NCBI GenBank assembly: GCA_903845155.1
Contig: CAIMWN010000033.1
Span: 1 to 40,433 of the forward strand
Origin: Oligoflexia bacterium
GTDB lineage: Bacteria > Bdellovibrionota > UBA1018 > CAIMNF01
Reading direction: 5' to 3'
Length of the DNA: 40,433 bases
How positions within the stretch are numbered: the first letter of the stretch is position 1; every line of letters begins with the position of its first letter. Both the position numbers and the translations under genes were made by a program. The notes below the pieces were generated by a model. The model was given only the letters and a program-made list of their open reading frames with translations, did no database searches and was not told the DNA's origin. Below, piece after piece: positions 23,238-31,162 of the stretch.

Positions 23238-23615
23238 ATGCGAAAAAAAGAAACAAAAGAAGAACTTGAATGGCGACTAACTCAACGTGCTCTTCGATTT
23301 ATGCAGGAGCATTACAAAAAAGGACTCTCGTCCGTATCTGCCCGTGAGATTGCCTTTTACTTTCACGAGCGTGCAATCCACTCATCTAAAAGCCGTTTAC
23401 CTGATTACAAAATCGTTGAACGCTTGCTCGGTCGTAGGGGACTGGGGATTGATGCTAAATCACCCGGATACTTTCGGATTCCAACGACCTCCTTCGATTT
23501 TATCTGGGACTCAGCGAAGGGCATCCGGCCTCAACCCCCACATCACATCGATGAGTTGTGCATCAAATACGGTGTGCTACCCCAAGAGGAAACACCCCAT
23601 GGCAGCGACTCGTAA
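23238..23615 (+). CDS. Unknown element protein, paralogue B
   Basis: 125 aa with SD AAAGGAG. It matches paralogue A along SAREIAFYFHE, LLGRRGLGIDAKSPGYFRIP, DFIWDSAKGIRPQP and DELCIKYGV, but lacks A's N-terminal coiled-coil part. The 3' end overlaps the next gene by 17 bp. Likely shares its DNA-binding fold with A; function unknown. Confidence 0.6.
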   Translation: MRKKETKEELEWRLTQRALRFMQEHYKKGLSSVSAREIAFYFHERAIHSSKSRLPDYKIVERLLGRRGLGIDAKSPGYFRIPTTSFDFIWDSAKGIRPQPPHHIDELCIKYGVLPQEETPHGSDS

Positions 23616-24669
23616 ACCTAAAGTGCGACCTGTGCCCCTCGCCCCTCCCACCGCCGTCGTCCTAGACGACTGGCGGAGTTCCACTACCACGCCCGTACAA
23701 AACAGTCCACAACCTGCACCACTCCACGCTGCAGAAACTCCAGGCACCTCCACCCTAGAAAAAAGTGGGAAACCTCGGGAAAAAGACCAAAAACAGGCAC
23801 ACCCGGACCCGGAGAAGAAAAACAGCTGCTACACCTTCGACCCACCACTCACCGTTCCCGACGGACTCCAGTTTATCTGGCGGCTGGGGCATGTTCACGA
23901 AAAGACCTTCAAACAAAAGCAACCAAGCGCAGCTCTGTCCGATTTTGTGACCTCCTACTTCCCGAACGCTCGCGCCTACTTTGTCAAATCACACATCTTC
24001 GCGGGCAGCAAAGAAAACAACCAAGTGCGTGCGGCTACAAACGGGCACATCTTGGTTGAAAAAAGTTTAGGCATCTCACACAAAACAGACACTGACCGAA
24101 AGCGAAACAAAAACATTTTCACAGACTCAACATTGGAAAGACTCATCCAATGCTGTCTTGCTGGCAATAGTCCAACGGAACTCGCTCTTGATGGTCTGCG
24201 AGCAGGATTGCAACTCCTCGTGGAAGATTTGCGAGAAAAAGGCGCAGACCTTCTGGATTGCCTGCCTTCCGAATTTTACCAGAAGTCCGCGAGACTACTT
24301 CGCGTGGAATTTTGCCGCGACTACAGCTCAGCATCATTAGAGCGCCAAAACCAAATGGAAAAAGACTTTCACAGGGCTGCTGTCCAATTTGATGGAAATC
24401 TTTACACCGAGCGGAAGTGGAAAGACGGAGGCATTTTACACTTATGCGTTCAACCCCGCCACACAAAAAGAAAATTTGGCAGAAAAGAAAAAACCTTCAT
24501 CAAAGGGTACCAAAAAAACGACCTCTTCAGAGTGGAAATGACGTACCACTACCCGAAATCCACGCAAGACATACTCACAGCAGAAACACTCTGTGATGAG
24601 TTACGAGAAATCAAAAAGGATGCTGACTTACGACTCGATTTTTTTCACGAACAACTAGGAGATGTTTAA
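23599..24669 (+). CDS. Possible phage/plasmid replication-initiation-like protein
   Basis: 356 aa from ATG 23599 (GAGGAA 8 bp upstream); the longer open frame upstream is a shadow of paralogue B. Residues 1-75 are proline-rich and disordered. The folded part has LLRVEFCRDYSS near 232, a LYTERKWKDGGILHL block, then KTFIKGYQKNDLFRVEMTYHYP near 300-320. The paired RVE motifs and YxK-like segment resemble gene II/X-type Rep proteins, but this is a weak reading by eye. It could equally be an unknown DNA-processing enzyme. Confidence 0.45.
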   Translation: MAATRKPKVRPVPLAPPTAVVLDDWRSSTTTPVQNSPQPAPLHAAETPGTSTLEKSGKPREKDQKQAHPDPEKKNSCYTFDPPLTVPDGLQFIWRLGHVHEKTFKQKQPSAALSDFVTSYFPNARAYFVKSHIFAGSKENNQVRAATNGHILVEKSLGISHKTDTDRKRNKNIFTDSTLERLIQCCLAGNSPTELALDGLRAGLQLLVEDLREKGADLLDCLPSEFYQKSARLLRVEFCRDYSSASLERQNQMEKDFHRAAVQFDGNLYTERKWKDGGILHLCVQPRHTKRKFGRKEKTFIKGYQKNDLFRVEMTYHYPKSTQDILTAETLCDELREIKKDADLRLDFFHEQLGDV

Positions 24670-24670
24670 T

Positions 24671-25174
24671 ATGCGTTACATAACTAAAAGTGAACTGTAC
24701 ACCTTGCTTGAAGGATACGGAGTAAACCCCACTTCATTTAAAAACTTACATTTGTGTCGCCAAATATTCGACATCGGAATCTACGACCCCGCAAGCGTTC
24801 CAAAAGGAGGCCAGGTTGAAGTTCGCACATTACGTGAACGCTTCGCCCACGAAATCTGGGGGTTTCTTGAAAAACGAAAGCGCGGTAATGGTACAGGTGC
24901 GGGGGACATTCCATTTTATTCCCTCCGTCCCGACTGGCAATCCCGCCGCTTTGGGTATCCGCCTCTCTTCGCAAGTCGCCTCGACAATGAAGAGCTGGTC
25001 AAAGCCATCCTCTTCGCAAGGATGAAATTCAGTACTCAGCAGGCGGCAGAAAAAAACGATACTCTCACCATCCGAGCTTTAAAAAACGAATACAAAAAAC
25101 GCCGTCGCACAGGGTGGGTGGACATCAACTACGAATCGCTCTTCAACAATCCTCCCTCCACTTTCCGAAAGTAG
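24671..25174 (+). CDS. Hypothetical protein of the element core
   Basis: 167 aa from ATG 24671, chosen because AGGAG is 9 bp upstream; the ATG at 24662 touches the SD. Basic, mostly helical, with YITKSELYTLLEGYGVNP at the N-terminus and LKNEYKKRRRTGWVDINYESLF at the C-terminus. It slightly overlaps the Rep-like gene region, suggesting one operon. No family recognised. Confidence 0.55.
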   Translation: MRYITKSELYTLLEGYGVNPTSFKNLHLCRQIFDIGIYDPASVPKGGQVEVRTLRERFAHEIWGFLEKRKRGNGTGAGDIPFYSLRPDWQSRRFGYPPLFASRLDNEELVKAILFARMKFSTQQAAEKNDTLTIRALKNEYKKRRRTGWVDINYESLFNNPPSTFRK

Positions 25175-25379
25175 ACGAGCACTCTACAAAACGACAACTC
25201 CCAAGAGACCATATTTTTTAGCCCTTCCTTTGTCACGGGAGCTCCTCCGACCCCACGAGCAAACCCAAAATAGCGAAGAAAACCAAATAACTGGGAAAAC
25301 ACTAACGGAGAGGGAACCACGGTGTGTCTGACGCGATATCTTTACGAGATATAGTCCAAAAATTTATAATAGAGGTAAC

Positions 25380-26345
25380 ATGAAACCTCCTACTGCTATC
25401 ACAAACTCTCGTTTCCCCATGGTCTCCACAACGCAATTCCGCTCGTTGATTGAAGAGTGGCTCCGGTCGCATGATGTTTCGGAAGCGAGCAGGGTAGCAT
25501 ACAGGAGAAACATCCGAAACTTTCAGCGATGGTCAAAAGTGAACTGTTCACAAACACCAACCCGCGAAACTATTCTGGCTTACAAAAAATATCTCATCAC
25601 CCAGAAATATACAGCATGTACCCAATCAAATTACCTCAGTGCAGTCCGCGAGTTTTTCAAATTCATGGAGCGAGTTCACGGTCTACCTAACCCCACCAGA
25701 GACTTAAAAGGTGTCCGCCAACCTTCAGGGCATCGAAAAGATGCCCTGTCACTTGATCAACTCCGGGCATTGTTTTTATCTGTGCCCACGGACTCATTGA
25801 TGGGCCTTAGGGACTCATTAATCCTACAAATCGCGGGGCGACTTGCGCTTCGCTCCTGCGAAATGTCCAGAGCTGACATTGGTGATGTTCAAAGACGTGG
25901 GGACAAACACATTTTGCTGGTGAGAGGAAAAGGGAAACTAGAAAAAGACAACTGGGTTGTCATCGGAGACGACTGTTATGCTCACATACAGCGCTATCTT
26001 TTAAGCCGGGGTACAACGAAAGCAACTGACCCTCTCTTCATTTCGCTTTCTGATAACTGCTATGGAGCCCGCCTAGGAACAACCTCACTTAGAAAAATTA
26101 CAAAATTTTATCTCAGAAAAATCGGCCTAAATTCACCTCGCATAACCCTTCATTCCCTCAGACATACAGCGATCTCGCTCTCACTTCAAGCGGGAGCCAG
26201 CCTACTCGAATGTAAAGAGATGGCCCGTCACGAAGTAATTACCACTACCATGGTGTACGCGCACTCGGCCCACAGATTACTCACTTCTGCCGAACTCAAG
26301 TTGGAGAAGCTCCTGCAGAGTGAAATAGAAGAAAAGAAGGAGTGA
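25380..26345 (+). CDS. Second tyrosine recombinase (XerC/D-like)
   Basis: 321 aa. SAM-like N-terminal domain (residues 15-100), then catalytic motifs: Arg in LALRSCEMSRAD, Lys in VRGKGKLEKDNW, HSLRHTAIS, and ARHEVITTTMVYAH with the Tyr nucleophile. It lacks the arm-binding domain of the first integrase, as Xer-type proteins do. GAGGT lies 4 bp before the ATG. A TTTACG/18 bp/TATAAT pair at 25341-25370 and a hairpin ATATCT-TTACG-AGATAT lie upstream. The 205-bp gap before it holds nothing else. Possible role: dimer resolution or mobility of a nested unit. Confidence 0.88.
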   Translation: MKPPTAITNSRFPMVSTTQFRSLIEEWLRSHDVSEASRVAYRRNIRNFQRWSKVNCSQTPTRETILAYKKYLITQKYTACTQSNYLSAVREFFKFMERVHGLPNPTRDLKGVRQPSGHRKDALSLDQLRALFLSVPTDSLMGLRDSLILQIAGRLALRSCEMSRADIGDVQRRGDKHILLVRGKGKLEKDNWVVIGDDCYAHIQRYLLSRGTTKATDPLFISLSDNCYGARLGTTSLRKITKFYLRKIGLNSPRITLHSLRHTAISLSLQAGASLLECKEMARHEVITTTMVYAHSAHRLLTSAELKLEKLLQSEIEEKKE

Positions 26346-26349
26346 TCGG

Positions 26350-26883
26350 ATGTCCAATCAACTTGTTCGGAGAACCGATCTCTTCTCATGGGAATCGGTG
26401 ATTTCACCGAAAATACTTATGATGATTACTATAAAAAAGTTCCGATACCTTGCAGGTATAGCGGCGCTTGTACTTACAGCACTCAGTACTCCAGGCTGTG
26501 GTGGTAGCGATGGAAAAAACGGTAGCAGCGGCATGACTGTCTCAGCCAGCTACCATTATTTTGCTACAAATTGTACTGGAGCTGAATTATTTGGAACGGG
26601 TGCTGCTGCCTGCATGAATACACTTAGATTAACAGTTTTCAGTGATGGCAGCAGTTACTACGCATTTGATATTAATACTGGTGCCGCTGATATCTCTCTT
26701 AGCGGCTATGTCGCCGCACCTGCCGGGAGCAACACTATCAACAACACCCTTGATGGTGGAGGCAACAATAAGCTTCAGCTAGTAATGAACACTTCCGTTT
26801 CCCCACCAGCGGTTAGCGCAAAATTTAGTAGTGATGGAACCTGGAATGCGGCAGCAAAAGCATTCACATTGGCGGTTGACTAG
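26350..26883 (+). CDS. Putative lipoprotein
   Basis: 177 aa from ATG 26350, which has AAGGAG upstream. A more natural secretion signal starts at the ATG pair 26419/26422 (MITIKKFRYLAGIAALVLTALS) with a lipobox-like TPGC and a following GGSDGK linker, so the true start may be there. The mature part is glycine/serine-rich and beta-like. Short inverted repeats (GATCGG/CCGATC; TCGGTGA-TT-TCACCGA) sit between the two candidate starts. Function unknown. Confidence 0.6.
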   Translation: MSNQLVRRTDLFSWESVISPKILMMITIKKFRYLAGIAALVLTALSTPGCGGSDGKNGSSGMTVSASYHYFATNCTGAELFGTGAAACMNTLRLTVFSDGSSYYAFDINTGAADISLSGYVAAPAGSNTINNTLDGGGNNKLQLVMNTSVSPPAVSAKFSSDGTWNAAAKAFTLAVD

Positions 26884-26884
26884 A

Positions 26885-27196
26885 ATGAGCAAACTTAAAC
26901 TTCATCTGACCCTGAAAAAACTGATTGCAGAACATGAAATTACTCTAAGAGAGTTAGCAAAAAAAACGGGTGTACCACAAGCCACACTGTCAGCTTACAC
27001 TGCTGGCGCAGGGACCTCAAAGCCCGAGCACATATTGGCATTGTCCCAATTTTTTAAGGTTCCCATGGAGACTCTCTTATTTGGTGCTGATCATCAGCCA
27101 CCGCCCACTCTCGACGAGGTTCTCACTGAAGGTGTATTTGAAGGATGGTTAAAAGTGCGAATCGAGCGAGCTATTCCAAATAAACGGAAAGGCTAA
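26885..27196 (+). CDS. XRE-family regulator
   Basis: 103 aa from ATG 26885, one base after the lipoprotein stop, implying coupling. HTH: LTLKKLIAEHEITLRELAKKTGVPQATLSAYTAGAGTSKPEHILALSQFFKVPMETLLFG. It is placed inside an operon of exported proteins, an unusual context for a repressor. Probably regulates this operon. Confidence 0.78.
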   Translation: MSKLKLHLTLKKLIAEHEITLRELAKKTGVPQATLSAYTAGAGTSKPEHILALSQFFKVPMETLLFGADHQPPPTLDEVLTEGVFEGWLKVRIERAIPNKRKG

Positions 27197-27200
27197 ATAA

Positions 27201-27845
27201 ATGCGTCAGCTCAAAATAGTAATAGTTATGTTATCGATTTTTACCCTAGCAGCTTGTTCATCCATGCCCCGCACAAAGTGGACCGATAAGAACATGAGAG
27301 TTTTCGTAGATCCTGATTCAATTGATGCTGAAAATTATGTCCGCATTCAACAGGCACTTGTTCAATCGCACAAATTTGTAGTCATCGATCGTGCAACTTC
27401 GTTTGAAGCCATTAAAAAGGAACAAGAACGCCTTCATCGGACTCAGGTAGATCGTTTTGAAGACAGACAAAAGTTTGCACTCTACGGAAAATTGCTAGGA
27501 GTTGGCGCAATCGTAGTGGCTCACGCTCAATGTGAAAACAAATCTTCATGGTGGAACTCGACAAACAATCATTTGGTTTGCCAGCAATTCTTATCCATGG
27601 TCGATGCCAATACTGGCGAAGTGTTCCTAGCGGTCGAAGGCGAGAATTCGGGTCCAGTAATTGCTTCAATGCCATATGTAGTGCCTGACTGGAAAGACAC
27701 AGTTGAAAAGCTCCTCGATGAATACCCTAAGGAGTTCGAGCAACGTTCTGCAAGTAAGACACTTTTGGAATATGAAGAAGTGGCAAAGGAAAATGCGATT
27801 CGACAAAAAGAAATCGTGAATGAAAGAAAGCCAGCCGGAGAGTAA
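27201..27845 (+). CDS. CsgG/LpoB-like lipoprotein
   Basis: 214 aa. Signal peptide with lipobox LAAC near residue 19. The core IQQALVQSHKFVVIDRATSFEAIKKEQERLH...YGKLLGVGAIVVAHAQ followed by MVDANTGEVFLAVEG follows the pattern of the CsgG/LpoB-like fold, periplasmic lipoproteins that build secretion pores or activate peptidoglycan synthases. Too short for a full CsgG pore. Helical, charged C-terminus. In operon with membrane and secreted proteins. Confidence 0.6.
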   Translation: MRQLKIVIVMLSIFTLAACSSMPRTKWTDKNMRVFVDPDSIDAENYVRIQQALVQSHKFVVIDRATSFEAIKKEQERLHRTQVDRFEDRQKFALYGKLLGVGAIVVAHAQCENKSSWWNSTNNHLVCQQFLSMVDANTGEVFLAVEGENSGPVIASMPYVVPDWKDTVEKLLDEYPKEFEQRSASKTLLEYEEVAKENAIRQKEIVNERKPAGE

Positions 27846-27850
27846 TTTCA

Positions 27851-28342
27851 ATGAGTGATTTAATTCTAAACCACAACGTAAGCATAAAAGCTCCGCTTCT
27901 GTCATTAGCACTCAAACTTATGACAGCAGCGATCGTAATCGCAGTTTGTTTTTATATTGGCAATTTACCCCACCAAGATATTGGGCATCACTATTTGTCG
28001 GTAGAAAATTTTGGCACTGGCATCTGTTTGGGTGCGATAGTTTGGTTCGCGCTACTTGTTAGCGGAAATATTGCCCTTGGGATTTTCGTTCTAGTCGCAC
28101 CAATCATTGGTTTCATTCTTTTTCATGACTTCAAACAGCTCCGAGCACTCGGCCTTCTCCTCATGGCTTCTAATGCAATCGCCTGTTCATTTTTTGTGGC
28201 CGATAAACTCGATATCTCGCTCATGGTTGGAACACTCACTGCACCAATCCTGTTGTTGGCAATGATCTTTTCAGTCGTTATAGGCGAATTTAAATATATT
28301 TTAAGAAGCGTTTTTGGAATTGGAGCAGAAAATGAAAAGTAA
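27851..28342 (+). CDS. Integral membrane protein of unknown function
   Basis: 163 aa with about five hydrophobic helices (about 18-40, 57-72, 74-93, 98-118, 125-148). No conserved motif recognised. It overlaps the next gene by 11 bp and follows the CsgG-like gene by 5 bp, so it is part of the same operon and probably a membrane partner. Confidence 0.6.
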   Translation: MSDLILNHNVSIKAPLLSLALKLMTAAIVIAVCFYIGNLPHQDIGHHYLSVENFGTGICLGAIVWFALLVSGNIALGIFVLVAPIIGFILFHDFKQLRALGLLLMASNAIACSFFVADKLDISLMVGTLTAPILLLAMIFSVVIGEFKYILRSVFGIGAENEK

Positions 28343-29081
28343 AATATTGGTGATGATGTTATTGGGTTATGGATTCATTATGATCGAATCAAACGGTTCA
28401 CATGCTGACATCTTTGGTAGCACTTGTGCTGAGGTATTAGATGCCATGTCATCCACCGCTACTTATTGGCTTAATCATCCTGACAAAGACTGCAAAGGAT
28501 ATGATGAACAAGTCGCTGAAGCCATACGAAAATGTCGCCATCCGAATGGATTTGAAAGCCCTACGGACCCACTAGGCCAAAAAAGAAAGTCCGCTTTTGA
28601 AGGGATCGAGATATGCGCACAGCACATTGCCAAATTAAATAAAGTAGGCGCCGAACATGCAAAAGTAGCCAAAGCAAAACGAAAAGCCGAACAAGAGGAA
28701 CTTGCTAAAGAACAACAGGATATACAAAAAAAACTCGATGCGGCTGAAGCCAAGGATAATACAAATGAATGTAAAGCGGCGAAAGCAAAAGCAAACTACT
28801 GTGGCCATATTAATATCGCTCACATGAATGAATTACAAATTGAGCACGAAAATGAAATTGGCAAACAAGTTGGATATGTGAACGCAACAAACTTAAGAAA
28901 CGCTGCTTCGAGTAAAATAATTCTTGAAAAAGAAGCTGCAGCACTTCAAAGCCTATATCATCAACTCTCCGGTCAATCCATCAATAAAGGAATGTGTAAC
29001 ATTACTGATGACCAGTCACTATCATCACATGTGGGATTGGATACCGGTAGTGACGTGAGGAAATTCTGCGCTTCGGAATAA
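28332..29081 (+). CDS. Secreted coiled-coil protein with cysteines
   Basis: 249 aa from ATG 28332 (GGAG 6 bp upstream); the in-frame ATG at 28314 is less likely. Signal peptide (residues 1-26, cut near SHA). The central region is a charged alpha-helical coiled coil (AKVAKAKRKAEQEELAKEQQ), flanked by several cysteines (CAEVL, DCKGY, CRHP, EICAQ, CKAA, YCGH, MCNI, FCASE) that could form disulphides. Last gene of the exported-protein operon. Function unknown. Confidence 0.6.
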   Translation: MKSKILVMMLLGYGFIMIESNGSHADIFGSTCAEVLDAMSSTATYWLNHPDKDCKGYDEQVAEAIRKCRHPNGFESPTDPLGQKRKSAFEGIEICAQHIAKLNKVGAEHAKVAKAKRKAEQEELAKEQQDIQKKLDAAEAKDNTNECKAAKAKANYCGHINIAHMNELQIEHENEIGKQVGYVNATNLRNAASSKIILEKEAAALQSLYHQLSGQSINKGMCNITDDQSLSSHVGLDTGSDVRKFCASE

Positions 29082-29132
29082 ATTTCAATCATTGAAATTA
29101 TTTTTCAATGCTCTACATCCGTAATATTACAA

Positions 29133-29579
29133 TTACGCAATCTGATTCGAAATATTTTTTTGCAAGGCTCGTGCCAGCTTCCGCGCAAGGTCCGAAGCCG
29201 CTTCGTCGGTATTCCTAGATGATTCGTCGTCTTTTCGAGCCATCTGTTTTATGAAATCTATTTCTTCCAACGCATCTTTAAGTGGCTGTATTCGGGATTG
29301 ATAGTCCCCCATCGATGCGCGATAAAACCCTCTTATGATTGAATCAATTTCTTCGAGGATCTCCATATACGTCAAATCTTTTGGAACTTTTCGGCAGAGC
29401 CCGTTTTTGAAAAAGAGATAGCCTCCGGATTTGGCAAAAAATTCGACCATTAGGCGTCGGTATTCTTCACGACCAGGCTCCAGCTCTTTCTTTTTGGATA
29501 GCAAAATGATTTTCGACAAAGTCACCACTCCTACCAAATAAATTAAGTGGCGAAAAAACCTTAAAACATTACTCGCCAC
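29133..29579 (-). CDS. Membrane-anchored hypothetical protein
   Basis: 148 aa from GTG 29579. One hydrophobic helix near 9-28 (FRHLIYLVGVVTLSKIILL), then a cytoplasmic helical part ending in ARKLARALQKN. It overlaps the zinc-ribbon gene by 11 bp in another frame. A start further inside is possible. A 10-bp inverted repeat spans the junction. Confidence 0.45.
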   Translation of the reverse strand: MASNVLRFFRHLIYLVGVVTLSKIILLSKKKELEPGREEYRRLMVEFFAKSGGYLFFKNGLCRKVPKDLTYMEILEEIDSIIRGFYRASMGDYQSRIQPLKDALEEIDFIKQMARKDDESSRNTDEAASDLARKLARALQKNISNQIA

Positions 29580-29582
29580 TTA
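29544..29582. repeat. Inverted repeat at an overlapping gene junction
   Basis: TAAGTGGCGA (29544-29553) and TCGCCACTTA (29573-29582), a perfect 10-bp pair with a 19-base loop, covering the stop of the zinc-ribbon gene and the start of the next. In mRNA it could control translation of the downstream gene. Confidence 0.5.
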
Positions 29583-29781
29583 CAATCTTGCCGCATTTTT
29601 TACATTTCACGGTTAGTTTCAATCCCGCTTCTACTTCAGCAGAAAAATTACCTTCTACTCGATCAACCTCTCGGTCAACCCTCGACATAAACGGATAGTC
29701 ATTTTCTGAAACATATACTGAACCAAGCACTTTACAATGAGGGCATTTTACGTTGATTGCATACCTATCCCTAGCAGCCAC
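29569..29781 (-). CDS. Small zinc-ribbon protein
   Basis: 70 aa. CPHC near residue 13 and CKKC near 60 form a two-knuckle zinc-binding site around a beta-rich middle (FSAEVEAGLKLTVKCKKCG). AAGGAG lies upstream of the ATG on the minus strand. Function unknown, possibly nucleic-acid binding. Confidence 0.6.
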   Translation of the reverse strand: MAARDRYAINVKCPHCKVLGSVYVSENDYPFMSRVDREVDRVEGNFSAEVEAGLKLTVKCKKCGKIVSGE

Positions 29782-29810
29782 AAGACTCCTTCAATTCGAG
29801 TTCACAATTA

Positions 29811-29846
29811 CGAAAAACGGGGCCCTTGCGGGACCCCATCTTCGTA
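29811..29846 (-). terminator. Terminator of the GIY-YIG gene
   Basis: On the minus strand GGGGTCCC-GCAA-GGGCCCC is followed by GTTTTTCG, flanked by an outer ACGAA/TTCGT pair. It begins 8 bp beyond the stop at 29854. Confidence 0.7.
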
Positions 29847-29853
29847 TTTTAAA

Positions 29854-30291
29854 TTACCATCCCTTGTAGAGGCTTTGTGCGGGACTTACCGTGAAATCCG
29901 TCACCAACATTCCTGTTTTCCCAGTTGAGATCACTCTTGTTGGGGGAAAGGGGAAGTTATCTCTATATTCATCGTTAAGTGGCGGTTTGTGCTTATAGAT
30001 AAGAGCTGCTTCTACCCGTTCTCGATCCTTTCCCGAAATTGGGGCTACCGCAAAACATAGCTCCTCACCAGCCTTTAAACGCTTACTCCAATCCCCAGAT
30101 CTATCGTGACTGACAATTCGATCCCCTACATTTTCAGATTCCCCAATATAGAGAATTTCGTGAAGGCTGACAGTTTTAGCGGGTCGATTATGGGTACAGC
30201 GATAAACAACGTAAATCCCAGCAACCCTAGGAACGCTACTATCGTTTTCTTTTCTCCAAAAACCATCAAAATTTACAGTAAAAACAGACAT
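29854..30291 (-). CDS. GIY-YIG family nuclease
   Basis: 145 aa. GIYVVYR near 26 and LYIGESENVGDRI near 47-59 (GIY...YIG with the catalytic Arg), and the metal-binding Glu in VEAALIYKHKPPLN near 93. A single-strand-nicking or homing-type nuclease fold; stand-alone members occur in mobile elements and defence loci. No DNA-binding domain is visible besides the catalytic one. Divergent from the sigma-like gene. Confidence 0.82.
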   Translation of the reverse strand: MSVFTVNFDGFWRKENDSSVPRVAGIYVVYRCTHNRPAKTVSLHEILYIGESENVGDRIVSHDRSGDWSKRLKAGEELCFAVAPISGKDRERVEAALIYKHKPPLNDEYRDNFPFPPTRVISTGKTGMLVTDFTVSPAQSLYKGW

Positions 30292-30364
30292 TTAAGACCT
30301 CATTTGTTATTCTTTCTCGCAAGGTCAGGCAACTCATCACATTGATGGGCTCCCCCTCACCCCA

Positions 30365-30429
30365 ATATCTGCTGATCAACTCACTTTTTTGCCATTAAAC
30401 GGCAAAAAAATATTTTAACCAGCAGGTAT
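30365..30429 (+). promoter_or_regulatory. Nested palindromes in the divergent intergenic region
   Basis: Outer pair ATATCTGCTG (30365-30374) and CAGCAGGTAT (30420-30429), one mismatch; inner perfect pair TTTTTTGCC (30385-30393) and GGCAAAAAA (30401-30409). TTGCCA (30389-30394) and TATTTT (30411-30416), 16 bp apart, could be the promoter of the sigma-like operon, with the inner palindrome as operator. Confidence 0.45.
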
Positions 30430-30472
30430 CATCGAGGAGCTATAACTATGACTGGAGAATCAAAGTCGACGT

Positions 30473-31162
30473 ATGAAAACCGAAGAATTAGCACTTTTCA
30501 ATGCAGCGGACTGGGGTGCCATAAGGACGGCTTTAATCCGCTACGCGGAGATGAAATGTTTTAATAAGTCTATTAGGTCCGTCAGCGAACTACCCGAAGG
30601 AAAGGAACCCGCCGACATTGCACTTATAGCAATCCAAAAGACCCTCGAATGGATTTGCACTGGAACGGAAGGGACGGGAAGCAGAAAATGGAATCGGCAA
30701 CTCAACCCTGAATTAATTGACCACCTTAAAGATGCCGTCGACAGCGAGATTAGTAACTTGATTAATAAGAAGGAACATCTTTCTACTAACTACTCTGCAA
30801 GCGTTGATGAAGAAACCGCTGCCGAAATCTTTCAATCTTCGATTGATGAAGCCGCTCCTTCAAGACAAACACCAGAAGATGCATTTCAGTCACTGCAAGC
30901 AGCGCCCGATGACGCAGAACTGCTCGATATTTACCTACTTGAAGTTTACGCAGTTTTAAACGAACGAAAAGACGAGGAAGCTACATTAGTACTCATGAGT
31001 TTTGAGGAACAAGCAAAAGGTGACGGAATACCGAAACATCAAATCATCGCCGAACAAACAGGAATGAAAATTGAAACAGTTAGAAACGCTGTGAAAAGAA
31101 TTCGAACCGCAGCCATAATGGTAAAAGAAAAAGTAATCGGGAGAATGACTAATGAGCAATAA
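30473..31162 (+). CDS. Sigma-factor-like HTH protein
   Basis: 229 aa. N-terminal part (WGAIRTALIRYAEMKCF, LPEGKEPADIALIAIQKTLEW, WNRQLNPELIDHLKDAVDSEISNLI) resembles region 2 of a group of sigma-70-like proteins; the C-terminal HTH is IPKHQIIAEQTGMKIETVRNAVKRIRTA. The middle is acidic. ATG 30473 has no SD; a strong GAGGAG (30434-30439) instead serves an ATG at 30448 in another frame that stops at 30564. Forms an operon with two downstream genes (11-bp and 26-bp overlaps). Probably a transcription regulator of the module. Confidence 0.6.
   Translation: MKTEELALFNAADWGAIRTALIRYAEMKCFNKSIRSVSELPEGKEPADIALIAIQKTLEWICTGTEGTGSRKWNRQLNPELIDHLKDAVDSEISNLINKKEHLSTNYSASVDEETAAEIFQSSIDEAAPSRQTPEDAFQSLQAAPDDAELLDIYLLEVYAVLNERKDEEATLVLMSFEEQAKGDGIPKHQIIAEQTGMKIETVRNAVKRIRTAAIMVKEKVIGRMTNEQ

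Noticed and set aside
23287-23598. 5' extension of the Rep-like frame
   Set aside because: Lies wholly within paralogue B in another frame; the ATG at 23599 has its own SD.
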